A program made the translations under genes and the position numbers. Positions 46,170 to 55,315 of a stretch of DNA of 64,000 nt are shown here, in pieces. Every line of letters starts with the position of its first letter. The stretch's first letter is position 1. Source of the DNA: Alteromonas abrolhosensis (GTDB lineage Bacteria > Pseudomonadota > Gammaproteobacteria > Enterobacterales > Alteromonadaceae); the NCBI RefSeq assembly GCF_001953635.1, contig NZ_MEJH01000003.1:1081287-1145286 (forward strand), in the 5' to 3' direction. A model generated the notes under the pieces. It was not told the origin of the DNA. It searched no databases and saw nothing but the letters and a program-made list of their open reading frames with translations.

Positions 46170-47558
46170 TTGTTGCACCCATCTGCTGACGATTTGTGGT
46201 TTGTTCCGCTAGGCGGAACTGGTGAAATTGGGATGAACCTCAATTTGTACGGCCACGATGGACAATGGCTGATGGTTGACTGTGGTGTATCTTTTGACGA
46301 ACCTCTCGTTCCTGCTTATAAAACCAACGGCCCCGGGGCTGATAAAAAAGCTTTTAACGGTGTGACGCATCGCGTTGTCGCACCAGACCCATCATTTATC
46401 GCTAAGCAGAAAGATGCACTGGCTGGCATAGTTATCACACACGCTCATGAAGATCATGTGGGCGCAATACCTTATCTCTGGGATCGTTTTCAAAAGCCGA
46501 TTTATACTACGCCTTTTACTGCTGAAGTGTTAAGGCGAAAGCTAGCAAGGAGCAAACTAGCAAATCGCATTACCATTATCGAAATGGATGGGGGAGATAC
46601 AAAACAGATAGGGCCTTTTAGCGTTAATTGGCTTGCAATTACTCATTCTCTTCCTGAACCCTTTGCGCTAAAAATCAACACACCGGTAGGCACAGTACTG
46701 CATACCGCAGACTGGAAAATTGACGCAAACCCTATTACTGGGTTGCCGTTCGACGTTAACCTTTTCAAACACTTAGGTAATGATAATATTCTTGCCATGG
46801 TGGGGGATTCTACTAATGCGCCGAAGCCAGGATTTTCAATTTCAGAAAGAAACTGCTATGACGGTTTGTTAAGCACGATCGCACCCTTGAAAGGCAGAGT
46901 AGTGGTAGGCTGTTTTGGTAGCAACATTGCTCGACTTATTTCGTTAGCTAAGGTGGCGCAGAAAACCAACCGATACATGGCGCTATACGGGCGTTCACTC
47001 ATGAATATGTACGGTATCGCTAAACAACAGGGAATTTGGCCAGATGACTTGCCGATTACCGACCCGTTTCACTTAGGTTATTTACCCCCGCACGAAGTGT
47101 TAGCGGTAGCGACAGGTAGCCAGGGGGAAAAGAATACGGCACTTGCACGCTTTGCAAAAGATAACCACCCCCACTTGAGCTTAGATAAGGGAGATACGGT
47201 GTTATTTTCCTCCATTGTTATTCCCGGTAACGAAGAGAGCGTGGGTCGATTGAGTAGAGCGTTAGAGGCAAAAGGCGTAAACGTTATTCACAGTGAGGAT
47301 AGTACATTACCTATACATGCGAGCGGACATCCTTGTGAAGAAGAATTAAAGCTTATGTATCACTGGGTGAAACCTCACATTGCTATCCCGGTGCACGGCG
47401 AGCATCAACACCTTAAAGCACACGCGAATATTGCCAAAGCGTGTGGTGTGAAAAAGCACTATGTAGGGCAAAACGGTGATTTATACCGGCTCGCTCCTCA
47501 ACCCAGTATTCGTCGTCAAGTGATACCGGTAGGGCGGATCCCAGTACAGCAAGACTAA
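46170..47558 (+). CDS. RNase J-family metallo-beta-lactamase ribonuclease, short form
   Basis: A 462-residue protein of the beta-CASP RNase J family. Zinc-ligand motif HAHEDHVGAIPYLW (near residue 90), HTADWKID, the beta-CASP segment FGSNIARLISLA, and the late HASGHPCEEELKLMY and PVHGEHQHLKAHA. Typical RNase J is about 550 residues; the C-terminal domain is missing here. Start: adjacent TTG codons at 46170 and 46173, with AAGGT upstream. It is a single gene by position. RNase J is uncommon in gammaproteobacteria, which use RNase E; activity is inferred from conserved residues. Confidence 0.88.
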   Translation: MLHPSADDLWFVPLGGTGEIGMNLNLYGHDGQWLMVDCGVSFDEPLVPAYKTNGPGADKKAFNGVTHRVVAPDPSFIAKQKDALAGIVITHAHEDHVGAIPYLWDRFQKPIYTTPFTAEVLRRKLARSKLANRITIIEMDGGDTKQIGPFSVNWLAITHSLPEPFALKINTPVGTVLHTADWKIDANPITGLPFDVNLFKHLGNDNILAMVGDSTNAPKPGFSISERNCYDGLLSTIAPLKGRVVVGCFGSNIARLISLAKVAQKTNRYMALYGRSLMNMYGIAKQQGIWPDDLPITDPFHLGYLPPHEVLAVATGSQGEKNTALARFAKDNHPHLSLDKGDTVLFSSIVIPGNEESVGRLSRALEAKGVNVIHSEDSTLPIHASGHPCEEELKLMYHWVKPHIAIPVHGEHQHLKAHANIAKACGVKKHYVGQNGDLYRLAPQPSIRRQVIPVGRIPVQQD

Positions 47559-47772
47559 AACGCCACCACCTAAAAAGGTTTTTTTCCACTTTGCTTGACG
47601 CGCTTCTCCGTTTCTCTCTTCTCACGGTTCTCATCGAATAGCTTTTAGATTTCAATGCGATAGTTAACGTTTTGAGGTTTGTAAAAACCTTGTTTTTCAA
47701 ACTGCCCAAGATTCAAACATTCTGTTACACTTGGTTTCATAATAAAAATCTAAAACGTGCGACCCATTCTTG

Positions 47773-50700
47773 ATGAGATGTTTCAACTATCTTTTACTGT
47801 TGGTTTTAGTTGTAAGCCTACAAGCGGTGGCTTCACCGCGATTGTCAAATCCTGTCTTTCAGTCTTTATCGACGAAGAATGGCCTTCCGCAAGATATTGT
47901 TAACGATATTGTTATAAATGAAGACGGTTTCGTTTGGATAGCGACAGAAGGCGGTTTAGTTCGTTGGGACGGCGTACGGACCAGGCGTGTCGCTGGACCC
48001 AATAATACGCTAATCGATTCCTCAATTTATAGATTGGCACTACAAGGCACCGAGGCGCTGTGGTTTAGTGTTTACGGCAGAGGTGTTTATTATCTTGACT
48101 TGGCCACGCAGGAAGTGGTTCAAATAGAGCCGACTTACTACCCTGATGTAGAAGGGTTTGTACAGCATGGTGAATCCTTCCACTGGCAAGACGATTCGCA
48201 TCTCATTATTGCACTGGCAGAAGAAGTGCAAAGATTTAACACCCAGACCAAAACCTTGGATCGAGTAGCCAAACTACCTGAGCGGTTATTAGGCAACAAT
48301 CAAAGTATTCGCGCCGCGATAACGATTGAAGATACCTTGCTCGTGGCTACGACATCGGGTGTATATGTTAAAGATATCACCGAAGTGGAACAGCCTTTAC
48401 AACCACTTGAATACCTAGGCGATATTCCAGAGAATATTGACAACACCAACGCAAAGTTCTTGCTATTAGATCAGAACGACAGGGTATGGATTTCCACTGT
48501 TCTTGGTGTTTTTGTGGCGTCAAAGCAGGATTTTCTGAAGCAGGTACGTGGGCAGAAAGACAATGTATTTACACAAGTCGTATCTGACAGAAATGTATGG
48601 AAACTGGTGCAATACAAAGACGATGCGTTTTGGATGGGCACCAATAAAGGGCTCTACCAGCTCAGTAAAAAGGCCAGTGGCTGGGAGTACGAACATATCC
48701 TAGAACCGCACAATGGCTTTACTGAAATATCAGATAAAAAGATAGCGGCAATTGCAAAGGACGAGTCAGGAAACCTTTGGTTAAGCTCAGTTTATGCTGG
48801 AGCTCTATATTTCGGGATAAAAAGCGCTGACATTTTTGCCATTCAAAACGAACGTTCAGATGAAGAGAAAACGCTGACGAGTCACGTTGTGTGGGCGCTC
48901 GCTGAAACAGAGCCCAACAAGCTTTGGATTGGTACGGAAAACGGTCTTAATCATTACGATTTTGCCACTAAGTCGTCTAAGAAATATCTCTATTCAGAAA
49001 GCGATTTAGCGGTGGTCGGCGAAGGCGCTGTTGATAGAATTATTCCCACACCAGATGGGCGACTATTTTTATCAACTTACAATGGTATTCGACTATTTGA
49101 CCCAAGTACCGGTGATTCTCAGCGACCTGAAGTTTTAAGCGGTGGAGATGACAAGGAGTTTGATGCTTATGGTACAGGCGCAATGTTGTCTGATGACGGC
49201 ATTCTCTACTTTATAGGGCATGAGGGGTTTCTTAAATATGATGTGAATGAGAAAGCCATTGCTCCGCTTGAACTCGATCCTCGCGTTTTTGATATTAACT
49301 TCTCAATAGGTTTTCTTGGGCAATCTAAATACCATAACAATAGATTGTTTTTTGCCACAGAAGGTGGCTTGTGGTTAATAGATCCTGAAACCTCTCAGCA
49401 CGAGTTAGTCTACCGGTTTTCAGAGATGCAGCGAGGACGAGATCGTTCAATTTCCTCATGGGTCATCGACGATATGGGAGTACTATGGCTTGCATATAAC
49501 GGCGTAGGATTAGTCGGGGTAGACGCCGATACTTTCGAGCCTTTGTATAATCTCAACGATTCTAATATTTTACTTTCCAATATTGTCTACGGTTTGCAAA
49601 AAGATGAATCAGGCAACATATGGTTTAGCTCACACAAAGGGCTACACAAATACGACCCATCTACGGGGCAAATTAAGAACTTCATCTATGGGCGCGAGCT
49701 AAGCGTTTCTGAGTTTAACCAAGGTGCTTCACTTAAGCTGAAAGATGGTCGACTGGCGTACGGCTCTACCAGTGGCGCCGTTGTTTTCTCAGCATCTCAG
49801 TTAGAGAGTATGGAAGTAGGTAGGAGCTTACTAAGCAAACAGACCGCTATAACAGAAGTGGCGGTAGACAATAGAAAGCTTAATCAACCGCTCAAAAATT
49901 TAAGTGGGCATCATTTTGATTTAAATTATGAAGACTACGGGTTAACCATTCATTTCTCTTCACTGGCGATGTCAGGTATTGGGAAAGTTAAATACTACTA
50001 CAAGCTGTTAAACGGCGAGCGCACCGTGACAGAAGGTGTAACTGACGATGCTAAAATCACTTTCACCAACATTGAGCCGGGGGATTACGTATTTTCTGTT
50101 GCACCCACGCCGGGAAGCTTTGACTTTAACGTACTGCCTGCTGAAATTACTCTACATATGCCCTACGCACCGCTGCGTTCTCCGCTCGCGTACGCAATAT
50201 ACGCAACACTCATTGTTGGCTTGTTTGTAGCGTATTTATTATCACGTCAACGCCAGTTATTTAGATTGCAGAAAGCGCAACAACAGGTGACGTTATTTAG
50301 TGATGCGTTCAGGCAAACCCGCGACTGGGTACTGATCTTCGATAAAGAAAAACGTCTGGTTGCCGCGAACCCTGCATTTGAGCATGTATTTGGCTTTAAC
50401 AATAAAGAACCATTGCCTAAACAGCTGGCGCGACTTTATTTGCGCTACCCAAATCTAAACCGACACCTGTCAGGCAAGCTACCTGAAATGCAAGGTGGAG
50501 ATTTTTGGAAAGACGAAGCGGTAATTGATGGTGCTGACGGCAAGCGCTACGACGTATTGATTGATATTACTGCGGTAAGTGGTGAAAGTAATGCGGCGGA
50601 GCATTATCTCATTGTTATCTCTGACATCACTGAACAGAAAAATGCCGAACGTAAACTACTGAAAATAGCCACATATGACAGTTTAACCGGGCTGGTTAAT

Positions 50701-51948
50701 AGAACATTGCTATTGGATAGGCTCGAACACGCCATTGGGCTTGCGCGCCATCATGAACATCGCGTTGCGGTAATGTTCGTTGATCTGGATAGATTCAAGG
50801 GCATAAACGATTCGTTGGGGCATGATTACGGCGACAAACTACTGCGGATTGTTGCTAATAGAATGCGAAATCTTGTTGCAGAGTCGGGCACCGTGGCGCG
50901 ATTGGGCGGTGATGAGTTTGTAATTGTTATAGAGGAAGTAACTGCTGATGACGATTTAAGCTCATTTGTAGCGCAAATTATTGAATCGGTAGAAACGCCT
51001 ATTTCGTTAGCCGAAGAAGTGCTTCGTGTGTCCTGCAGCATTGGTGTCGCTTTTTACCCTGAAGACGCATCGGAACCTGCTGAGCTTATTAAGCAAGCTG
51101 ATGTGGCCATGTACAGTGCTAAGAAAGACGCGTTAAGCGGGTTTACTTATTTTACTAGTGATATGAACGAGCGCGCGAAAACTCGACTACAGCTAGAAAA
51201 CAAAGTGAAGCGCGCCTATTCCGATGATTGTTTCTTCAATCACTATCAACCAATTGTAGATGCCCGTACGAACACTACCATTGGTGTTGAGTTACTGCTT
51301 AGAGGACGACTTGAGAATGAGCCTCTTTACCCCGATCAGTTCATTCCGGTACTCGAAGAGTTGAAATACATTATTGAAGTGACCCGACAAGCCATGCGAA
51401 GAGCTGCCGAAGACTTATCTTCGTGGTATCGCCAAGGTTTTAATGGCTATGTATCGATTAACTTATCTGCACTTCATTTTAAGACGGAATTTGATTTAAG
51501 CGGTGTATTAAGCTTATTAAACGAGTTTGACTTACCCAAGGAAGCGTTTAGGTTTGAAATTACCGAAGGCGTACTGATGGATGACAGCGACAATGCGTTA
51601 AGACAGATAAGCCGTTTTGTAAAAGAAGGGTTTGTTCTGGCGCTGGATGATTTCGGTACAGGATACTCGTCACTGAGCTACTTAAAACGCTACCCGTTAT
51701 CTGTACTAAAAATAGATAAGAGCTTTGTAAACGAAATGGCTCCCGGTAACGCGAATGAAGCGTTAGTAACTACGACGATCACGCTTGCAGGTAATCTGAA
51801 CATGAGTTGTGTGGCAGAGGGTGTAGAAACTAAAGCGCAGGCAGATGAATTGATAGGCAAGTCGTGTTATTTCCATCAGGGGTATTTCTACGCTAAACCG
51901 TGTACGGCAGAAGAAGTGATGCCTTTGTTGTTTAAAACGTGGTCGTAG
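47773..51948 (+). CDS. Beta-propeller / PAS / GGDEF / EAL membrane protein
   Basis: A 1391-residue sensor that probably makes or breaks cyclic di-GMP. Signal peptide at 1-21; periplasmic two-component-type beta-propeller repeats (NGLPQDIVNDIVINEDGFVW and later copies) to about residue 690; a Y_Y_Y domain; one membrane helix near 805-825; a PAS domain near 835-955; GGDEF domain with intact RLGGDEFVIV (near 1044); EAL domain with ELLLR in place of EAL (near 1172), DDFGTGYSSLSYLKR and LKIDKSFV. Both active sites look usable. The ATG at 47773 is preferred to a TTG just before it. The ligand, perhaps a carbohydrate, is unknown. Confidence 0.9.
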   Translation: MRCFNYLLLLVLVVSLQAVASPRLSNPVFQSLSTKNGLPQDIVNDIVINEDGFVWIATEGGLVRWDGVRTRRVAGPNNTLIDSSIYRLALQGTEALWFSVYGRGVYYLDLATQEVVQIEPTYYPDVEGFVQHGESFHWQDDSHLIIALAEEVQRFNTQTKTLDRVAKLPERLLGNNQSIRAAITIEDTLLVATTSGVYVKDITEVEQPLQPLEYLGDIPENIDNTNAKFLLLDQNDRVWISTVLGVFVASKQDFLKQVRGQKDNVFTQVVSDRNVWKLVQYKDDAFWMGTNKGLYQLSKKASGWEYEHILEPHNGFTEISDKKIAAIAKDESGNLWLSSVYAGALYFGIKSADIFAIQNERSDEEKTLTSHVVWALAETEPNKLWIGTENGLNHYDFATKSSKKYLYSESDLAVVGEGAVDRIIPTPDGRLFLSTYNGIRLFDPSTGDSQRPEVLSGGDDKEFDAYGTGAMLSDDGILYFIGHEGFLKYDVNEKAIAPLELDPRVFDINFSIGFLGQSKYHNNRLFFATEGGLWLIDPETSQHELVYRFSEMQRGRDRSISSWVIDDMGVLWLAYNGVGLVGVDADTFEPLYNLNDSNILLSNIVYGLQKDESGNIWFSSHKGLHKYDPSTGQIKNFIYGRELSVSEFNQGASLKLKDGRLAYGSTSGAVVFSASQLESMEVGRSLLSKQTAITEVAVDNRKLNQPLKNLSGHHFDLNYEDYGLTIHFSSLAMSGIGKVKYYYKLLNGERTVTEGVTDDAKITFTNIEPGDYVFSVAPTPGSFDFNVLPAEITLHMPYAPLRSPLAYAIYATLIVGLFVAYLLSRQRQLFRLQKAQQQVTLFSDAFRQTRDWVLIFDKEKRLVAANPAFEHVFGFNNKEPLPKQLARLYLRYPNLNRHLSGKLPEMQGGDFWKDEAVIDGADGKRYDVLIDITAVSGESNAAEHYLIVISDITEQKNAERKLLKIATYDSLTGLVNRTLLLDRLEHAIGLARHHEHRVAVMFVDLDRFKGINDSLGHDYGDKLLRIVANRMRNLVAESGTVARLGGDEFVIVIEEVTADDDLSSFVAQIIESVETPISLAEEVLRVSCSIGVAFYPEDASEPAELIKQADVAMYSAKKDALSGFTYFTSDMNERAKTRLQLENKVKRAYSDDCFFNHYQPIVDARTNTTIGVELLLRGRLENEPLYPDQFIPVLEELKYIIEVTRQAMRRAAEDLSSWYRQGFNGYVSINLSALHFKTEFDLSGVLSLLNEFDLPKEAFRFEITEGVLMDDSDNALRQISRFVKEGFVLALDDFGTGYSSLSYLKRYPLSVLKIDKSFVNEMAPGNANEALVTTTITLAGNLNMSCVAEGVETKAQADELIGKSCYFHQGYFYAKPCTAEEVMPLLFKTWS

Positions 51949-52166
51949 TGTTATCTCGGCCGCGTTTTTTCAACAGATAAGACCATAAAGATTCAAAAGC
52001 CAAATCTATAAGAAAACTAAATTTAGCCGCTCAAGCCTTGTTATTCACCGCATGGAATGTAAACGCTTGTTTAAAAAGCTTGTTTTTCAATAAAAAATAA
52101 GGCTTATTAGAAGTCTGTGAAATCATTGTAAAAATGAGCTACATTATAACAACATATGAGTGACCT

Positions 52167-53846
52167 ATGCCGCTAGACATGACAGCAAACGCAAATACCA
52201 CGGAAGTAATAACATCGCCATTAAGTATGTTGTACCACTGGGAACAAAGCCGTGGAGACGACGTATTTCTTACGCAGCCATTAAACGGTGAATACCACGA
52301 TTACACTTGGAAACAGGTCGCCCAGCAAGCTAGGCAAGTAGCGGCGCGTTTACGTGAATTCAATTTCCCAAAGGGCAGCAGAATTGGCATTTTTTCTAAA
52401 AACTGTGCTGAATGGTTTATTGCTGATTTAGGCATAATGATGGCGGGTCATGTGTCGGTGCCAATTTTTTCTACAGCTGGGCCAGACACGGTTCAGTACG
52501 TGTTAAAACATGCCGACGTTCAACTACTTTTCGTGGGTAAGTTAGATAATACTGCAGAGCAGGTTGCATCTATTCCCTCGGAATATTTAACGGTTGCCTT
52601 TCCTTATCCAAACATTGCTACCAAACAGCAGTGGAAAGCGTTTATGGATATTGCACCGATTGCTGACTCTCCTGTTCCTGATATGGATGACCTGATGACC
52701 ATCATCTATACCTCAGGCAGTACTGGTCAACCAAAAGGTGTGGTTCATAGTTTTAATACGGCTTGCTGGGCAGCGCGCAATTCGCTCGAACAATTAGGTA
52801 TTAATCAAAACGACCGTACTATGAGTTATCTGCCATTAGCGCACATCACTGAGCGTGTTTTGGTTGAGCTTTCAAGTTACTACAGTGGTGGAAAAATACA
52901 CTTCGTTGAAGATCTTTCAACGTTTCAGCGTGATGTCGGCCATTGTCAGCCAACATTATTTATATCTGTACCTCGTCTATGGACTAAGTTCCAAATGGGC
53001 GTGCTGGCAAAAATGCCGCAGAAAAAGCTAGATACGTTACTCAAAATTCCAATTTTGAACAAAATCGTGGCGAAGAAAATTCGCAATGGATTAGGTATTA
53101 ACAATGCTCGCTTGTGGGCAAGCGGCTCAGCGCCACTCGCTCCTGCGGTAATTGAATGGTTTGCGAAAATCGGGATTTACATTTCTGAAGGATGGGGAAT
53201 GACCGAGAACAGTGCTTACGGCACCGGCAGCGTACCATTCCGTCATGATAAAATAGGTTGTATTGGTAAGCCTTACGCTGGTGTAGACATTCGCACGTCA
53301 GAAGAAGGTGAGATACAAGTTAAATCGCCATGCAATATGCTGGAGTATTACTTAGAACCTGAAAAGACAGCAGAAGTCTTTACTGAAGACGGTTATTTAC
53401 GTACCGGTGACAAAGGCGTTATTGACGCCGATGGTTACGTTAAAATTACAGGTCGTTTGAAAGATATCTTTAAAACAGCGAAAGGAAAGTATGTTACACC
53501 AGCACCTATCGAAGCGAAGTTTATGGAAAACCCCATTGTGGAGCAGGTGTGTGTTACCGGTACTAACTTGCCTCAGCCGGTAGCTTTGCTTGTGCTTAGT
53601 GAAGAAGCGCGGAAAAAAGACAAAGCGGGCATTGAAGCAAGTCTTAAGAAAACATTCGATGCTATTAACGCAAACTTAGAAAGCCATCAAGTGATGGATC
53701 GCGTGGTTATAATGAAAAATGAATGGAGTATTGAGAACGACTTGCTTACCCCGACGTTAAAGGTAAAACGTCACGTACTAGAAGACCGCTTCGTCGATAT
53801 TATTCAAGGTAGCTATAGCGATAAATTGGTTTGGGTAGACGCGTAA
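52167..53846 (+). CDS. Long-chain acyl-CoA synthetase, AMP-binding family
   Basis: A 559-residue adenylate-forming ligase. It has the P-loop IYTSGSTGQPKGVVH (near residue 176), the SEGWGMTEN motif, and YLRTGDKGVIDADGYVKITGRLKD with the hinge and RLKDIFKTAKGKYVTPAPIE with the catalytic lysine. The layout is that of the FAA1/FadD15 type that activates long-chain fatty acids with ATP and CoA. Chain-length specificity is not determined. It has no neighbouring fatty-acid genes and its own terminator. Confidence 0.9.
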   Translation: MPLDMTANANTTEVITSPLSMLYHWEQSRGDDVFLTQPLNGEYHDYTWKQVAQQARQVAARLREFNFPKGSRIGIFSKNCAEWFIADLGIMMAGHVSVPIFSTAGPDTVQYVLKHADVQLLFVGKLDNTAEQVASIPSEYLTVAFPYPNIATKQQWKAFMDIAPIADSPVPDMDDLMTIIYTSGSTGQPKGVVHSFNTACWAARNSLEQLGINQNDRTMSYLPLAHITERVLVELSSYYSGGKIHFVEDLSTFQRDVGHCQPTLFISVPRLWTKFQMGVLAKMPQKKLDTLLKIPILNKIVAKKIRNGLGINNARLWASGSAPLAPAVIEWFAKIGIYISEGWGMTENSAYGTGSVPFRHDKIGCIGKPYAGVDIRTSEEGEIQVKSPCNMLEYYLEPEKTAEVFTEDGYLRTGDKGVIDADGYVKITGRLKDIFKTAKGKYVTPAPIEAKFMENPIVEQVCVTGTNLPQPVALLVLSEEARKKDKAGIEASLKKTFDAINANLESHQVMDRVVIMKNEWSIENDLLTPTLKVKRHVLEDRFVDIIQGSYSDKLVWVDA

Positions 53847-53877
53847 GCTAAAGCAACGTATTCAACCAACGTATAGG

Positions 53878-53908
53878 AAAGCTCTGTCATTGACAGAGCT
53901 TTTTACTT
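53878..53908 (+). terminator. Rho-independent terminator of the acyl-CoA synthetase gene
   Basis: AAAGCTCTGTC and GACAGAGCTTT form an 11-bp stem with a three-base loop, followed by TTACTTT. Confidence 0.85.
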
Positions 53909-54000
53909 TCAGCAGATTTAAACCAAGGTGTTTAAAAGGGAGACGTTACCCAGCGTTTTGCCAGTGTCTCTTAATGATCTCACAAAAGCGGCGATGGCGC

Positions 54001-54654
54001 TTAAGAAGGGTAGCGAGAGCGTAATCCCTCATACACTAAGTCGCTAAACTCAGGCTTAGTTAAATCAAGCGCGTCCATTACTTCTACTAGGTGCTCGTTG
54101 TCTTCACGACCTTCCCATACTTTTATGTACGTACCTTCTTTATAACCGTTGTCTTGACGGAAGAAGTTAAGCACATTTTTACCTACATACTGACGATACA
54201 ATTCGTCAGCCGACATTTCGCATTGGCTAACGATGAACATAAATAGCGGCACGCTGAAACGCTTTGCGGCGCACAGGCCTGTCATTAGCTCTAAATTATC
54301 AAGAAGCGACTGATTTGATGCGTCGTACTCTTGCCCGTCGAACGTCACTGAAGTGTTGCCACTTGCTAATTCAGAAGCAATGATTTTTGCAGACTCAGCG
54401 ATATCGCCTTTGTATTCAATAATGCAGGCGCTAAGCGCGAAGTGCCAAATATCAACTAATTCCATTTGCAGTTGTGGTAGATCTTTTTGCTGCGCTTTCC
54501 ACCATTTCCAGCCATGATGTTCAATTGCTTCAACCGACTCAACCATTGCTGCACGTAAGTATCCGTAACCTGCGTTTAGCCAGTCTGGGTTTACCTTGGC
54601 GTTCATTTTATCTTGAAGAGAAAGCATGGTGGCGAGTTGTTGCGCGGTTAACAT
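54001..54654 (-). CDS. Dimeric all-alpha dUTP diphosphatase
   Basis: A 217-residue protein of the dUTPase_2 (MazG-like, all-alpha) class that hydrolyses dUTP to dUMP. Metal-binding carboxylates are in MVESVEAIEHHGWKWW and QMELVDIWHFAL (the ExxE and ExxD pairs). It differs from the trimeric Dut enzyme. No operon partner; a gene-free region lies upstream of it. Confidence 0.88.
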   Translation of the reverse strand: MLTAQQLATMLSLQDKMNAKVNPDWLNAGYGYLRAAMVESVEAIEHHGWKWWKAQQKDLPQLQMELVDIWHFALSACIIEYKGDIAESAKIIASELASGNTSVTFDGQEYDASNQSLLDNLELMTGLCAAKRFSVPLFMFIVSQCEMSADELYRQYVGKNVLNFFRQDNGYKEGTYIKVWEGREDNEHLVEVMDALDLTKPEFSDLVYEGLRSRYPS

Positions 54655-54782
54655 TGTTGCTCCTGACCGTGAAATTGTATTGCGTTTTATAAAGGGGAAA
54701 TTGTACTTGAATGACGCTTGAGGAGAAACTGCTAAATTGGCGCGGATGATAGTGACGTATATTCTTTACTATGTGCCTGCTT

Positions 54783-54800
54783 GTGGTGCACTTGCACCAC
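54783..54800. repeat. Perfect palindrome GTGGTGCACTTGCACCAC
   Basis: 8-bp arms around two bases, in the gene-free region between dUTPase and the candidate small RNA. Operator-like. Confidence 0.6.
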
Positions 54801-54810
54801 GGTAAAACTG

Positions 54811-54824
54811 TGACCTAATGGTCA
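54811..54824. repeat. Inverted repeat TGACCTAATGGTCA
   Basis: 5-bp arms around TAAT, 10 bases after the preceding palindrome. The two could be paired regulator sites or part of a promoter. Confidence 0.5.
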
Positions 54825-54910
54825 TGTTTCTCTTCATTTTATAAGTGTTTGATTTTTATGGTTTTAAAAGTTGGCATTCAACCTGCAAAACATAAAGTGT
54901 TAACAGTGCT

Positions 54911-55028
54911 GCCCAGTAGCGTTAACGTGAATGAGTGCCAGGCAACGCTTATTCACGTTGTTACTGGGAAGACCGTAAACCTTACCCACACAGATTTTTC
55001 GTGTCCTGAGGTCTGTGTGGGTTTTTTT
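54911..55028 (+). ncRNA. Candidate structured small RNA with its own terminator
   Basis: A long imperfect stem-loop (54912-54968: CCCAGTA pairs with TACTGGG; AACGTGAAT pairs with ATTCACGTT) is followed by a classic terminator (11-bp stem ACCCACACAGA/TCTGTGTGGGT, 54984-55022, then T7). No coding gene precedes the terminator. The true 5' end is unknown and probably lies between 54840 and 54910. A 61-codon open frame (54849-55034) overlaps the structure but has no ribosome-binding site and runs through the terminator. I do not recognise a known RNA family. Confidence 0.45.
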
Positions 55029-55315
55029 ATTTGAAAATGCCTCCATCCTTCTTCTCTCTGCTTGTCTACCATCTCACAAACATTCGCATACTGGTGCGCC
55101 GATTCACTTACGCAAAATTGTGCACAAGGCGAGCCATTTAATTTTTGATTTATCCCTTTTTGAACGTTATGTACGTGCAAGGTTTTCGCTTAGTTAAAAA
55201 TTGGAGAAATAACTTAACTACTGAGCCCAATGCGATACACTAAATCATAAGGTCGACGATACATGAACAGTCTTTGTACAGTATCTAAAAGCTCGTTCTA
55301 CAAAGGATTTTTCGA
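55029..55315. other. Gene-free stretch before recC
   Basis: No supportable gene or repeat. The recC promoter must lie here; AAAGGA at 55302-55307 is the ribosome-binding site. Confidence 0.4.

Noticed and set aside
54849..55034. 61-codon plus-strand open frame
   Set aside because: No ribosome-binding site, and it passes through a long stem-loop and a terminator. I prefer an RNA gene, though translation is not excluded.
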